A DNA stretch of 64,000 nucleotides from the NCBI RefSeq assembly GCF_033344935.1, contig NZ_JAWPMM010000001.1:1846001-1910000 (forward strand), given 5' to 3'. The notes under the pieces are model-generated. The model saw only the letters and a program-made list of their open reading frames with translations, was not told the origin of the DNA and did not search any database. The translations under genes and the position numbers were made by a program. Each line of letters begins with the position of its first letter. Within the stretch, counting starts at the first letter, position 1. This document shows, in pieces, positions 35,499 through 44,123 of this stretch. Source of the DNA: Reichenbachiella sp. Its GTDB lineage: Bacteria; Bacteroidota; Bacteroidia; Cytophagales; Cyclobacteriaceae.

Positions 35499-36752
35499 TT
35501 ACCCTTCAAATTTACGGAAAATGATGGAAGTATTGTGGCCTCCAAAACCGAAGGTATTACTTAAAGCTACCTTAATGTCTCTTTTTTGGGATTTGTTAAA
35601 CGTGAAATTCAACTTCGGATCGAATGCTTCGTCATCTGTAAAATGGTTGATCGTAGGAGGAACTTCTCCATTTTGAATAGCCATTACACAAGCAGCGGCC
35701 TCAATGGCTCCAGCAGCACCTAAAAGGTGACCAGTCATCGACTTGGTAGACGAAATGTTCAAGTTGTAGGCGTGATCCTTAAATACATTCTGGATCGCCA
35801 TAGATTCACTCACATCTCCAAGAGGTGTAGAAGTACCATGAACATTGATGTAATCAACATCTTCTGGTTTCAAATTGGCATCTTTCAACGCATTAATCAT
35901 TACGTTGGTAGCACCTATTCCCTCAGGGTGTGGGGCAGTCATGTGATAGGCATCAGCAGACATACCACTTCCGATCAATTCGGCATAAATTTTTGCGCCA
36001 CGCGCCACCGCGTGATCATAATCCTCCAATATTAATGAAGCAGCACCTTCTCCCAATACAAATCCATTTCTGTCTTTGTCGAATGGTCTCGAAGCCGTTT
36101 CTGGAGAATCATTTCTTTCGGATAATGCTTTCAGTGCATTGAATCCGCCGACACCAGATTCGCAAACTGCAGCTTCTGATCCGCCGGTGATAAATACATC
36201 CGCCATTCCCAATCGAATGTAGTTGTATGAATCAATGATTGCATTGGTTCCTGAGGCACACGCACTTACAGTAGTGAAGTTTGGTCCTCTGAAGCCATAC
36301 TTAATAGAAATCATACCAGGGGCAATATCAGCAATCATCTTCGGAATGAAGAATGGGTTATATCTTGGGGTACCATCTCCTCCAGCGAAGTTCATTACTT
36401 CATCTTGGAAAGTTTTCAATCCACCAATACCAGCACCCCATATCACACCAGCTCTGTTGCTGTCTAGTTTCTCTAGATCCAATCCAGAGTCTAAAACAGC
36501 TTCATCTGCTACGATGTGAGCAAATTGCGTGAAAAGGTCCATTTTACGAACTTCCTTGCGATCAAAGTGATCGTTGGGGTCGTAATTTTTCACTTCACAT
36601 GCAAACTGGGTTTTGAATTTTTCCGCGTCGAAACGGGTGATAGGAGCAGCGCCGCTCACACCTTTAGAAAGTCCTTGCCAATATTCAGCGGCATTATTTC
36701 CTATAGGTGTGAGAGCTCCAATGCCGGTAACTACAACTCGCTTTAATTGCAT
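35499..36752 (-). CDS. fabF: Beta-ketoacyl-ACP synthase II
   Basis: This 417-residue condensing enzyme elongates acyl-ACP with malonyl-ACP in fatty acid synthesis. The catalytic triad is visible: Cys in TVSACASGTNAI, His in INVHGTSTPLGD and His in KSMTGHLLGAAGA. The start MQLKRVVVTGIGALTPIGNN and the end FGFGGHNTSIIFRKFEG are standard. It lies 32 bases after acpP on the same strand and just before the rnc frame, the conserved acpP-fabF-rnc order. Confidence 0.97.
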   Translation of the reverse strand: MQLKRVVVTGIGALTPIGNNAAEYWQGLSKGVSGAAPITRFDAEKFKTQFACEVKNYDPNDHFDRKEVRKMDLFTQFAHIVADEAVLDSGLDLEKLDSNRAGVIWGAGIGGLKTFQDEVMNFAGGDGTPRYNPFFIPKMIADIAPGMISIKYGFRGPNFTTVSACASGTNAIIDSYNYIRLGMADVFITGGSEAAVCESGVGGFNALKALSERNDSPETASRPFDKDRNGFVLGEGAASLILEDYDHAVARGAKIYAELIGSGMSADAYHMTAPHPEGIGATNVMINALKDANLKPEDVDYINVHGTSTPLGDVSESMAIQNVFKDHAYNLNISSTKSMTGHLLGAAGAIEAAACVMAIQNGEVPPTINHFTDDEAFDPKLNFTFNKSQKRDIKVALSNTFGFGGHNTSIIFRKFEG

Positions 36753-36784
36753 ATATGCTAGTTCCCTGTTTAGGTATGTTTAAA

Positions 36785-37021
36785 TTACTTTGCGTTCGCT
36801 TCTAGGTATTCGATAGCTTGTCCTACAGTACCGATATTCTCAGCTTGATCGTCTGGAATAGAAATGTTGAATTCCTTTTCAAATTCCATAATCAATTCGA
36901 CAGTGTCCAAAGAGTCAGCACCCAAGTCATTTGTGAAGCTAGCTTCGTTGCTTACTTCAGACTCTTCTACTCCTAACTTGTCGATAATAATTGATTTAAC
37001 TTTTTGTGCTATATCAGACAT
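36785..37021 (-). CDS. acpP: Acyl carrier protein
   Basis: This 78-residue acidic helical protein carries [15 protein letters not shown], in which Ser37 receives the 4'-phosphopantetheine arm. It shuttles acyl chains among fatty acid synthesis enzymes, including the FabF encoded next to it. It is the first gene of the minus-strand unit; a 304-base gap separates it from the divergent infC. Confidence 0.97.
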   Translation of the reverse strand: MSDIAQKVKSIIIDKLGVEESEVSNEASFTNDLGADSLDTVELIMEFEKEFNISIPDDQAENIGTVGQAIEYLEANAK

Positions 37022-37255
37022 TTTATTATTGTTTGGTTTAAAAATCTGTGCAAAGAAAGATATTTAAACTATTAATGCCAAACTAATTTTAGCAATCTGA
37101 AAAAGAGGTAATAACCGGGTGAAATTCCGCTATTTTTGGTGTTTTATTCAGGCTATTATTTACGCTATATAATAAGGTGTCTCAATGAATAGTGGATGAT
37201 GTTAGTAAGTAAAGAGCATATATATAAATAATATGCGCTATTACGTGGTGCCAAT

Positions 37256-37286
37256 ATTGTTTTTATATAAATAATGTTGATATTTG
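37256..37286 (+). promoter_or_regulatory. Predicted promoter of infC-rpmI-rplT
   Basis: attg (37256-37259) and gatatttg (37279-37286) resemble the Bacteroidota -33 TTTG and -7 TAnnTTTG elements with a 19-base gap, the usual spacing. Transcription would start near 37293, leaving a leader of about 33 bases before the ATC start. The rest of the 304-base gap to acpP shows no other clear feature. Confidence 0.45.
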
Positions 37287-37325
37287 CAGCTCGAAATTTT
37301 TTGTTAATCTAAAACTTAAGTAAAA

Positions 37326-37886
37326 ATCGCTAAACAAAGATTCCAAAGGCGTGGCTTTAGAGGTCGTGTCGAAGAACCCTACAAAGTAAATGATCGGATT
37401 ACTGCCAGAGAAGTTAGGGTAGTAGGTGAAAATGTAAAGGTCGATGTATATCCGACTTCGCAGGCCATTAACATGGCAAAAGATCAGGGGTTGGACTTAG
37501 TGGAGATATCGCCGAATGCTGATCCTCCAGTTTGTAAGATTACTGATTACTCAAAGTTTAAGTACGAGCAAAAGAAGAAACAAAAGGAGATCAAATCTAA
37601 AGCGCATAAAAGCGTTTTGAAGGAGATTAGGTTCGGACCTAATACTGATGATCATGATTTTAATTTTAAATTGAATCATGCCATTAAGTTTTTGAAGGAA
37701 GGAGCAAAAGTGAAAGCTTATGTTCATTTCGTAGGACGTACCATTGTGTTTAAAGATAGAGGGGAAATTTTGTTGTTGAAATTTGCTCAATCTCTCGAAG
37801 AACATGCTAAGGTGGAGCAGCTTCCTAAGTTGGAAGGAAAACGAATGTTTTTGATGCTTTCTCCTAAGGTTCAAAAGAAGAATTAA
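37326..37886 (+). CDS. infC: Translation initiation factor IF-3, ATC start
   Basis: IF-3 binds the 30S subunit and checks start codons. The reading frame is full length only if it begins before the first ATG (37473). Upstream it reads [21 protein letters not shown] then [17 protein letters not shown], the normal IF-3 N domain. An in-frame TAA lies at 37317-37319 and only GTA and AAA codons stand between it and ATC at 37326, so ATC is the likely start. This gives 186 residues. The C domain has [22 protein letters not shown] and [14 protein letters not shown]. Rare ATT/ATC/ATA starts are known for infC and allow IF-3 to repress itself. rpmI follows after 21 bases. Confidence 0.94.
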   Translation: MAKQRFQRRGFRGRVEEPYKVNDRITAREVRVVGENVKVDVYPTSQAINMAKDQGLDLVEISPNADPPVCKITDYSKFKYEQKKKQKEIKSKAHKSVLKEIRFGPNTDDHDFNFKLNHAIKFLKEGAKVKAYVHFVGRTIVFKDRGEILLLKFAQSLEEHAKVEQLPKLEGKRMFLMLSPKVQKKN

Positions 37887-37907
37887 TTTTTTTATCAATA
37901 TATACAA

Positions 37908-38102
37908 ATGCCAAAAGTTAAAACTAAAGCAGGAGCTAAGAAAAGGTTTAAGCTGACAGGATCTGGTAAAATCAAAAGAAAGCATGCTTTCAAAAGCCAC
38001 ATCTTGACTAAGAAAGAAACCAAGCAGAAGCGTAACTTGACTAAAATGGGCTTAGTCCACAAGTCAGATGAAGCTAATGTAAAAGACATGCTCAACATTT
38101 AA
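37908..38102 (+). CDS. rpmI: Ribosomal protein bL35
   Basis: This is a 64-residue basic protein of the large ribosomal subunit. [20 protein letters not shown] and the internal [14 protein letters not shown] are typical of bL35, and the length is normal. It sits in the conserved infC-rpmI-rplT order. A perfect hairpin starts at its stop codon. Confidence 0.97.
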   Translation: MPKVKTKAGAKKRFKLTGSGKIKRKHAFKSHILTKKETKQKRNLTKMGLVHKSDEANVKDMLNI

Positions 38103-38121
38103 TTCTGATTAGATCAGAATT
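38101..38121 (+). promoter_or_regulatory. Perfect hairpin between rpmI and rplT
   Basis: aattctgat (38101-38109) and atcagaatt (38113-38121) form a 9-base stem with a 3-base loop; the stem begins within the rpmI stop codon. No T run follows, so it is more likely an RNA processing, stability or translational control element than a terminator. rplT starts 81 bases further on. Confidence 0.5.
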
Positions 38122-38202
38122 AGGTTCAAATTTTCACCAGAGTATTGGTTCATAAGTATCTGACGGAAGTGAGATCGCCAATAATCAAAAAAGTTAAAAA
38201 TT

Positions 38203-38547
38203 ATGCCAAGATCGGTAAACACAGTAGCGAGTAGAGCTCGTAGGAAAAAGGTTCTGAAATTAGCCAAGGGTTATTTCGGAAGAAGAAAAAATGTATGGAC
38301 GGTAGCTAAAAATGCCGTTGAAAAAGGTCTCACTTACGCATACAGAGACAGAAAAGTTAAGAAAAGAGAATTCAGAAAGTTGTGGATTCAAAGAATCAAC
38401 GCTGGAGCAAGAGAGCACGGTTTGTCTTACTCTCAGTTCATGGGCAAGTTGTCTGCTTCTGAAATCGAATTGAACAGAAAAGTATTGGCTGATTTAGCAA
38501 TGAATCACCCAGAAGCTTTCAAAGCAGTAATCGATCAGTTGAAATAA
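38203..38547 (+). CDS. rplT: Ribosomal protein bL20
   Basis: This 114-residue basic protein is needed early in 50S assembly. [31 protein letters not shown] and [20 protein letters not shown] are signature segments. The 100-base gap from rpmI is longer than usual and holds a hairpin. A strong terminator follows, ending the operon. Confidence 0.97.
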   Translation: MPRSVNTVASRARRKKVLKLAKGYFGRRKNVWTVAKNAVEKGLTYAYRDRKVKKREFRKLWIQRINAGAREHGLSYSQFMGKLSASEIELNRKVLADLAMNHPEAFKAVIDQLK

Positions 38548-38572
38548 GCTGTATTACTGAATAGATATTGAG

Positions 38573-38605
38573 ACCCTGACTCCGAAAGGACGTCAGGGTT
38601 TTTTT
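38573..38605 (+). terminator. Intrinsic terminator of infC-rpmI-rplT
   Basis: accctgac (38573-38580) and gtcagggt (38592-38599) enclose tccgaaaggac and are followed by a T run. An almost identical hairpin occurs at 40081. Confidence 0.9.
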
Positions 38606-38687
38606 GTGCCTCTGTTGAACTAATTAATATGAATGTTGTCGTATTCGTGAGTTATTAGTTTATTTTGTCTTCAAAAATTTAAGAGCG

Positions 38688-40046
38688 ATGAAAGCACTGA
38701 CCTACCTGATGATATTTACCTTTTTGTTTTTTTCATGTAACGATGAGATTGACCCATTTGCGGGGGCTCCAAGTAGTGTTGAATACTTAGACATAAGTGA
38801 TGGCCAGTATTTAGCTTTGAATGAGAAAGATTATCAATTGTACAAGTTTACTAAGGATGAAAAACAAGAGCTCTTCGCTCAAAGGGTCCAGTTCTTAGAT
38901 GAAAACAAGGAGCCTATCGATTCTTTGTTTACTGATATTTACATAGAATCTATTAAACATATTTCTCCTGAATACTTGTGTATGTACGGAGGATTCACAA
39001 TTGCATTAGATACTTCCAATTACCTGTTCTACAATAGTATATTGGTGAATAAATCAGATGGGAGGATTTATGATATGAGCGAAAATTTCCCAGATACATA
39101 CTCGTCTTATTATTTAGGATCTGAATCTCTGCAAAAGGACAATGAGGGCAATCGATTTTTTACAAACGCACTTTTTTTAAATGACGCATCTCTAAAAAAA
39201 CTTAGCGGACTAAATGATGGTCAATTGAGTCTGGAGACCTATGTGTCTTCAAGTCAAATTTTAGGACCAGATGGTATAAGAGGAGAGTTCTATATTTCAC
39301 CTGAATCAAATTGCTTTTATTGGAATAATTCTGGGATGAAGATAAAAACTGCATCTAATGGAATAATTGTGGTAAACGAAACCTTTGAAGAGATTTTCTC
39401 ATTTAATAACAAAACCTATGCATTTCATCATCAGTATTTTGATGATCCAGCACTAAACGATGTATATAATCTTGTAGAAGTAATTGTGAGGGGGGATACG
39501 TATGAGTTAAAGGAAATTGCTAAGCTAGATTATATGTTTAATCGGGAGTATGCATACTCTTATGAAAATGAAGGTTATGGCTATTTGCTTAGGTCATATT
39601 TAGATAATATAATTAGTGTTGGGATTGTTTTTGATGGCACTTTTGATCGAATAAGGCAAATTGTATTACCTGAAAACATCTCTAATGACCTTGTAAAGGT
39701 CGAACACTTTAATGATGGTTTTGTTTGGATAGGTAATGAGAATGCAGTTAGCAAGAGTATGTATAAATTTGACTTATCTAAATTTTCAGAGGAGCAGCGA
39801 ACGTATAGTGACCCCGAAAGTGTAACTATCGATGTAGCTGTACTTAATTCTTATGAAGCAGTCCAATTCCCGGCAAATATTGAAATTTATGAGTATGATT
39901 TTATTTCATCTGGAGAAATATCATTTACGGGATTTGATTTAACTTCAGAGGAGGACATCACTGGGGTTATGGGATTAGACGGAAATATGACAGTGCTGGA
40001 ACGTAAAAGTGATTACCGTTTTACTTACCTACAAAGAATTAACTAG
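38688..40046 (+). CDS. Lipoprotein of unknown function
   Basis: This 452-residue protein has a lipoprotein signal peptide (MKALTYLMIFTFLFFSC, Cys17 lipidated). The following NDEIDPF has Asp at +2 relative after Asn, and sorting to the outer membrane is possible. The mature part is beta-rich with many Y, D, S and N residues and could form a propeller or sandwich, but no motif was recognised. It has its own promoter region and terminator, and its terminator is a near copy of the rplT terminator, as discussed there. Function unknown. Confidence 0.7.
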   Translation: MKALTYLMIFTFLFFSCNDEIDPFAGAPSSVEYLDISDGQYLALNEKDYQLYKFTKDEKQELFAQRVQFLDENKEPIDSLFTDIYIESIKHISPEYLCMYGGFTIALDTSNYLFYNSILVNKSDGRIYDMSENFPDTYSSYYLGSESLQKDNEGNRFFTNALFLNDASLKKLSGLNDGQLSLETYVSSSQILGPDGIRGEFYISPESNCFYWNNSGMKIKTASNGIIVVNETFEEIFSFNNKTYAFHHQYFDDPALNDVYNLVEVIVRGDTYELKEIAKLDYMFNREYAYSYENEGYGYLLRSYLDNIISVGIVFDGTFDRIRQIVLPENISNDLVKVEHFNDGFVWIGNENAVSKSMYKFDLSKFSEEQRTYSDPESVTIDVAVLNSYEAVQFPANIEIYEYDFISSGEISFTGFDLTSEEDITGVMGLDGNMTVLERKSDYRFTYLQRIN

Positions 40047-40080
40047 AACATTGTATAAAAATTATCCTTAAATATAAGAC

Positions 40081-40112
40081 CCTGACTCCGAAAGGAAGTC
40101 AGGGTTTTTGTG
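40081..40112 (+). terminator. Intrinsic terminator, near copy of the rplT terminator
   Basis: accctgac (40081-40088) and gtcagggt (40100-40107) with tccgaaaggaa between, then TTTT. It differs from the 38573 hairpin by about two bases in the loop. Confidence 0.85.
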
Positions 40113-40274
40113 TCCAATACCTTCTAATTATTTTAGGTTGATGGACGGTGATTTTGCCGAACCCCCAAATTGATAGAAATATTGCGTTTGTAGAACAAGG
40201 CCTGAAGAACGCATAGGTTGTTAGTTATCATTAGTTTTTCTAACTTTCAATACATTCACCAAACCTAACCTATC

Positions 40275-40910
40275 ATGTCTACGCCTAGCAAGTATCAAAA
40301 TCATACTCATTCCTATCTTGCTTTACGTAAAACTGTCGGTTGGATAGGTATTTTATTACCTTTCGTATTGCTGATTGGCACACACCTTTTGGATAATAAT
40401 TCATGGGAGTCCATCAGTCATTATTATTATTCGACCATGGGTCGTGTTTTTATAGGCGCATTGTGTGCTGTGGCGCTATTTATGTTTTTCTAAACTGGAT
40501 TTGACTGGAGAGATGATTGGGCAGGAAATTGTGCGGGTGTTTTCGCTGTTGGGGTAGCCTGGTTTCCAACTACAAAAGTTGGAGATATTGATACGATAGG
40601 TTGGATACATTATGGTTGCGCAGCTTCGTTATTTCTCACCTTCGCCATTTTCTCTTTGGTACTATTTACCAAAACTAAAGACGATGATGATTCTAATAGA
40701 ACACCTGAAAAGAGATCTAGAGATCGTATTTATAAGTTATGTGGTTGGGCTATCATTTTTTGTGTTGTCAGTATTCCAGTTTATGCTAAACTATGGCCTG
40801 ATTCAGAATTTGAATATACTTTTTGGGCGGAAACAGCTGCTTTGATAGCTTTCGGGTTTTCTTGGTTAACAAAAGGTGGGGCTATTCTATCAGACAGGAA
40901 TAAACATTGA
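40275..40910 (+). pseudogene. Six-helix membrane protein gene interrupted by an in-frame TAA
   Basis: Codons 1-72 (MSTPSKYQNHTHSYLALRKT onward) end at a TAA at 40491-40493. The same frame continues without a shift, TGFDWRDDWAGNCAGVFAVG, up to a TGA or TAA near 40910 (ending SDRNKH). Together they make one coherent protein of about 211 residues with six membrane helices, similar in layout to DUF998/Frag1-like Bacteroidota proteins with SHYYYSTMGRVFIG in the first half. TAA most simply replaces a Tyr codon (FFYTGFDW). It is probably a recent nonsense mutation, a sequencing error or, less likely, readthrough. The two neighbours downstream appear intact. Confidence 0.75.
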
Positions 40911-40914
40911 TGCT

Positions 40915-41559
40915 ATGTATGCTAAACTACTGATCATTTCCTTTTTTGTTTTATCGGCTTGTAGTCAGCAATATTTTGATCAACCTCAGCCCATAGATGG
41001 AAAAAATATCTATGCATTTCCAGCGCCTTTTCAAGGAATTTGGACAGATGGTAAGGACTCATTGATTGTAGCCAAGTATTTTTTTGCCAACATTGAATAT
41101 AGCAGTTTGTCATTGCCTTATACAAAAAGAGACACTACCGCATATGCGCTTTTCAGGGGAAGCAAAGTGTATCCTTATGATTCCATAAGGCAACAGATCT
41201 TAGGAGTAGGTACATCATTTGAAGTAAGAAATGATTCCATCTACTATGAAATCAGAGAGAGTTTAGAGGTACAGCTTGGACGAAAAGCATTTCTGAGGCA
41301 AGTTGGAGATCAATTTGTACTGAATGTAAAAGGTGATAATGATTGGTGGGAATTGTTCCTGATGGGAGTTACAGATCAGCGGAAGTTGGTGGTGACCTAT
41401 CCAAGTATTGACGCGATGATCGAGCAGGATATTAACCCTGTCTTGTCAAATACTGAAGAAGATTACTTTGAAGTACAATGGACTACCAAGCAATTTAATC
41501 AACTGATTAAGAATAATGTCTTTTCGGATACTCTACTATTTATTGAACAACAAAATTAA
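40915..41559 (+). CDS. Lipoprotein of unknown function
   Basis: This protein is 214 residues from the ATG at 40915 (MYAKLLIISFFVLSACSQQ), which gives a lipobox LSAC with Cys16. An upstream extension to 40876 overlaps the preceding frame and spoils the signal. The mature part has a repeated beta pattern with PAPFQGIWTDGKDSL, resembling small periplasmic beta proteins, but no family was recognised. It sits four bases after the interrupted membrane gene and nine bases before the DUF2235 gene, so the three are one unit. Confidence 0.7.
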   Translation: MYAKLLIISFFVLSACSQQYFDQPQPIDGKNIYAFPAPFQGIWTDGKDSLIVAKYFFANIEYSSLSLPYTKRDTTAYALFRGSKVYPYDSIRQQILGVGTSFEVRNDSIYYEIRESLEVQLGRKAFLRQVGDQFVLNVKGDNDWWELFLMGVTDQRKLVVTYPSIDAMIEQDINPVLSNTEEDYFEVQWTTKQFNQLIKNNVFSDTLLFIEQQN

Positions 41560-41568
41560 ACCTGACAT

Positions 41569-42726
41569 ATGCGCAAATCAACCTATAACCAGCGGTATGA
41601 AAAAGATCATCATGCTGATGAAAAAGAACGTAAACATATTGTCCTTTTAGATGGTACCTGGAATGATGAGACCGGGCTGGACGGAAGTGGACTGGTAACC
41701 AACATTGTTCAATTATCCAGGATATTTATAAATAAACCGGATAAACAGATTGTTAGGTATCATAGGGGCGTAGGCAATGATAACGACAATAAATGGTTGA
41801 GTCATAATTGGAAAGGAGCGGATGGTAAGGCTGTCGGCTTGATTGTAGAACGTGCGTATGCACGATTGGTACAAGATTGGCAGAGGGGAGACAGGATTTA
41901 TATTTTTGGTTTTAGTAGAGGTGCTGCAGCTGCACGGTTGTTGGCCTCAAAAATCAATCGAGAAGGGATTCCGAAGAGTGTAGAGATTACCTTGAAACCA
42001 GTGGAAAATCGTGAGACAAAGGTTGTAGAACAGCGAATACATCGAGTAAATTTCGATCGAAGTGCCAGCAAGAAAGTTGATATTGAGTTTCTTGGAGTTT
42101 GGGATACGGTAAGTGCACTGGGTTTATTTAACAATATCTTAGCTACCTTCAAATTAAGAAAGAGAGATTTATTCACAGACCAGCACATAGCTACCAATAT
42201 TCAACAAGCTGTGCATTTGGTGAGTATAGATGAAACTCGCAATTCTTTTCGCCCTTCTCTCATGAATCATAAAGAAGGGGTGACTCATGAAGTTTGGTTC
42301 CCAGGAGTTCATTCAGATATAGGGGGAACCTACTTAGAGAAAGAATTGTCTCAGGCTAATTTGTATTATATGATTGATAAACTGAGTGAATGGAATGAAG
42401 CTAGAAAACTTGATGATTTCTTGATCGATCAAAATGCCTATGCTGAATCCACCAAATCAGATATTGATCGCGCTCATTTTCATTTTCAAGGTCATGGTTT
42501 TGGAAAGAGCCTCAGGGAAATAGCTGTACAAATGGATGGAAAAAAGGTTGAAAATTTACCTCCTAAAATTCATCAACTGTATCACGATATAACATCACGC
42601 AGAAATTCGTATTCGGTGGTGGAAGTAAAAAAGTGGTTTAGACGTAAATCCAAACGAATTACCAATTTTCAATACATGCCTTTTAATGTAAAGGTTTTGG
42701 ATGGTGAATATGATGTAGTGGGCTGA
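41569..42726 (+). CDS. DUF2235 alpha/beta-hydrolase (Tle1-like phospholipase domain)
   Basis: This 385-residue protein has the marks of DUF2235, the family that includes type VI secretion phospholipase effectors of the Tle1 group. HIVLLDGTWNDETG forms the first strand and oxyanion region, IYIFGFSRGAAAARLLAS holds the nucleophile serine in GFSRG, FLGVWDTVSALG gives the acid, and PGVHSDIGGTY holds the catalytic His. There is no signal peptide, and no VgrG, Hcp or other secretion gene is nearby. It probably acts inside the cell or is not a secreted toxin here. The substrate is unknown. Confidence 0.88.
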   Translation: MRKSTYNQRYEKDHHADEKERKHIVLLDGTWNDETGLDGSGLVTNIVQLSRIFINKPDKQIVRYHRGVGNDNDNKWLSHNWKGADGKAVGLIVERAYARLVQDWQRGDRIYIFGFSRGAAAARLLASKINREGIPKSVEITLKPVENRETKVVEQRIHRVNFDRSASKKVDIEFLGVWDTVSALGLFNNILATFKLRKRDLFTDQHIATNIQQAVHLVSIDETRNSFRPSLMNHKEGVTHEVWFPGVHSDIGGTYLEKELSQANLYYMIDKLSEWNEARKLDDFLIDQNAYAESTKSDIDRAHFHFQGHGFGKSLREIAVQMDGKKVENLPPKIHQLYHDITSRRNSYSVVEVKKWFRRKSKRITNFQYMPFNVKVLDGEYDVVG

Positions 42727-42729
42727 ACA

Positions 42730-43245
42730 TTATCTAGGTGGCAATTCGGGGTAGGGGATTAATGATTCGATGATCAGTGCTACGCCGTCTTTAGTCAATA
42801 GAATGAGCGTGATGATAATGGCTCCAGAGATTATCGCCACTCCGATATTGTTATTCTTCATTTCTTCAAATTCATCAATGGGCGTTAGTTTAGAATAGAT
42901 GACAATCCCCAATAGGCTAATAGCCAGGCCTGCACAATACGCAATGAGAATATAAGCTCCACCTCGTATCAAAAAGGAAAATAATAAGCCACTAGCACTA
43001 GTTTCAGTATTGGATAGCAGTCTAAAAGAAGAAACAATTGGCTCAATCGTACCGCTGACCATTAGTCCCATGCCAAAGAGTACACTAGCGATGAAAATAC
43101 TATAAGCCTGGTTGTTGTGACCAATGTTGAATTTTTTCTTTCCATACCATTTAAGAATTTTGTATGTGGTAGAAAGTATGACCAGCCCCATCGAGAGGGC
43201 AGAGAGGATTTCTATGATACCTAGAAAGAATACGTTAGAGTTCAT
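42730..43245 (-). CDS. DUF350-family membrane protein
   Basis: This 171-residue protein has four to five membrane helices. The segments FGMGLMVSGTI and KLTPIDEFEEMKNNNIGVAI followed by ISGAIIITLILL match the repeated DUF350 pattern. It starts inside the end of the transglutaminase-like gene (overlap 11 bases), so the two are translationally coupled. In other bacteria DUF350 genes occur beside ATP-grasp and glutathionylspermidine-synthase-like ligases (E. coli yjfL is one), which fits the ligase operon 2 kb away. No activity is known. Confidence 0.7.
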   Translation of the reverse strand: MNSNVFFLGIIEILSALSMGLVILSTTYKILKWYGKKKFNIGHNNQAYSIFIASVLFGMGLMVSGTIEPIVSSFRLLSNTETSASGLLFSFLIRGGAYILIAYCAGLAISLLGIVIYSKLTPIDEFEEMKNNNIGVAIISGAIIITLILLTKDGVALIIESLIPYPELPPR

Positions 43246-44032
43246 GTTTTAATGCTATGTCCCAATATTTTTTATTATCCATTCCTGGCGGAATGATACC
43301 CGGCTCCCAGCCGGTAGCTGTAGTTTCCCAAAAGTAGTATTTTTCGCCAGCGATCGTTAGATATTCTCCAGCAGCTGAAATATTCAAAGCCAGCATAGAG
43401 TGACGGTATTCTTTGCTGATCAGTACGACTGGATCATAGTTGAAGTGCCTCAAGATCGCGTAAATCAAAACTGTACGAGAATCGCAATCCCCTTTCAATG
43501 TATATAGAAATTCGACAGGAGATGTGATGCCATATCGCTGATTGCCATAGCAAGGGTGGTCGCTATGCTCGTTGGTACAGTCATCAGACAAGATATATTG
43601 ATAAGGAATATCCTGCACCATCTTGACCACTGCATGAGCAAAAGCAGTATAACTCAAGGAGTCTTTTTTTGATAATTGATCCAAGGAATCAAAAACTGTT
43701 TTCATATGAACTTGATCCGTTTCGGCCAGTTGTCGATAGACTTTACCCCAAAACTTTGGATAAGAATAGGCTTTGGGGTCGGCCATTTCATTCTTATTCG
43801 AAGCGGCCGATTGATTGGCCTGCTTATCCATTTCATAGGCCAAACAATAGTCCGTATGGTGTTTCTGATCTTCCCACGCCAGTTGATGCTGCACGGCAAA
43901 CGTTCCTGTCTGCGTGTATTCTTCGCAAGATTCGATAGAAAATTTCGGAGTCTCTTTCCACAAAGAAATAATCACCGATTTGTTGATGAACAGAATCACC
44001 AAAACCCAAACCAAAAATTTCCAGCCTTTCAC
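43235..44032 (-). CDS. Membrane-anchored transglutaminase-like cysteine protease
   Basis: This protein is about 265 residues. The GTG at 44032 was chosen as the start (KGWKFLVWVLVILFINKSV as an N-terminal anchor), because the only other start, a TTG at 44116, would place the opposite-strand promoter motif at 44077-44103 inside the gene. The domain is at about 140-265. The active-site Cys is in LKGDCDSRTVLIYAIL and the His in EYRHSMLALNISA. Preceding it is a conserved DDCTNEHSDHPCYGNQRYGI stretch, in which paired cysteines might form a disulfide. Such domains act as peptidases or amidases rather than true transglutaminases. It is coupled to a DUF350 gene. Confidence 0.75.
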   Translation of the reverse strand: MKGWKFLVWVLVILFINKSVIISLWKETPKFSIESCEEYTQTGTFAVQHQLAWEDQKHHTDYCLAYEMDKQANQSAASNKNEMADPKAYSYPKFWGKVYRQLAETDQVHMKTVFDSLDQLSKKDSLSYTAFAHAVVKMVQDIPYQYILSDDCTNEHSDHPCYGNQRYGITSPVEFLYTLKGDCDSRTVLIYAILRHFNYDPVVLISKEYRHSMLALNISAAGEYLTIAGEKYYFWETTATGWEPGIIPPGMDNKKYWDIALKHEL

Positions 44033-44076
44033 AGCGCCAATGTTAAATATTGAAAAGGAATGTTTGGCAAAGTCGA

Positions 44077-44103
44077 GTGACTTTTTTGAAAACCTGCGTC
44101 CAA
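44077..44103 (+). promoter_or_regulatory. Putative ECF sigma promoter A (DUF155 gene)
   Basis: gtgacttttttgaa (44077-44090) followed by cctgcgtccaa (44093-44103). The same two blocks with the same 16-base offset occur at 45489-45515. It lies 20 bases before the ATG at 44124. The sequence differs from the TAnnTTTG type and is placed like a -35/-10 pair for an alternative sigma factor. Confidence 0.6.
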
Positions 44104-44123
44104 CATCGAAAAACAATTATATA

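Noticed and set aside
35481-40493. Idea that TAA is reassigned or systematically read through in this organism
   Set aside because: Dozens of other genes in the window end normally at TAA with unrelated sequence after it; two cases do not support a code change.
43914-44123. N-terminal extension of the DUF155 gene
   Set aside because: It overlaps the coding part of the opposite-strand gene and the promoter motif; the family start is at 44124.
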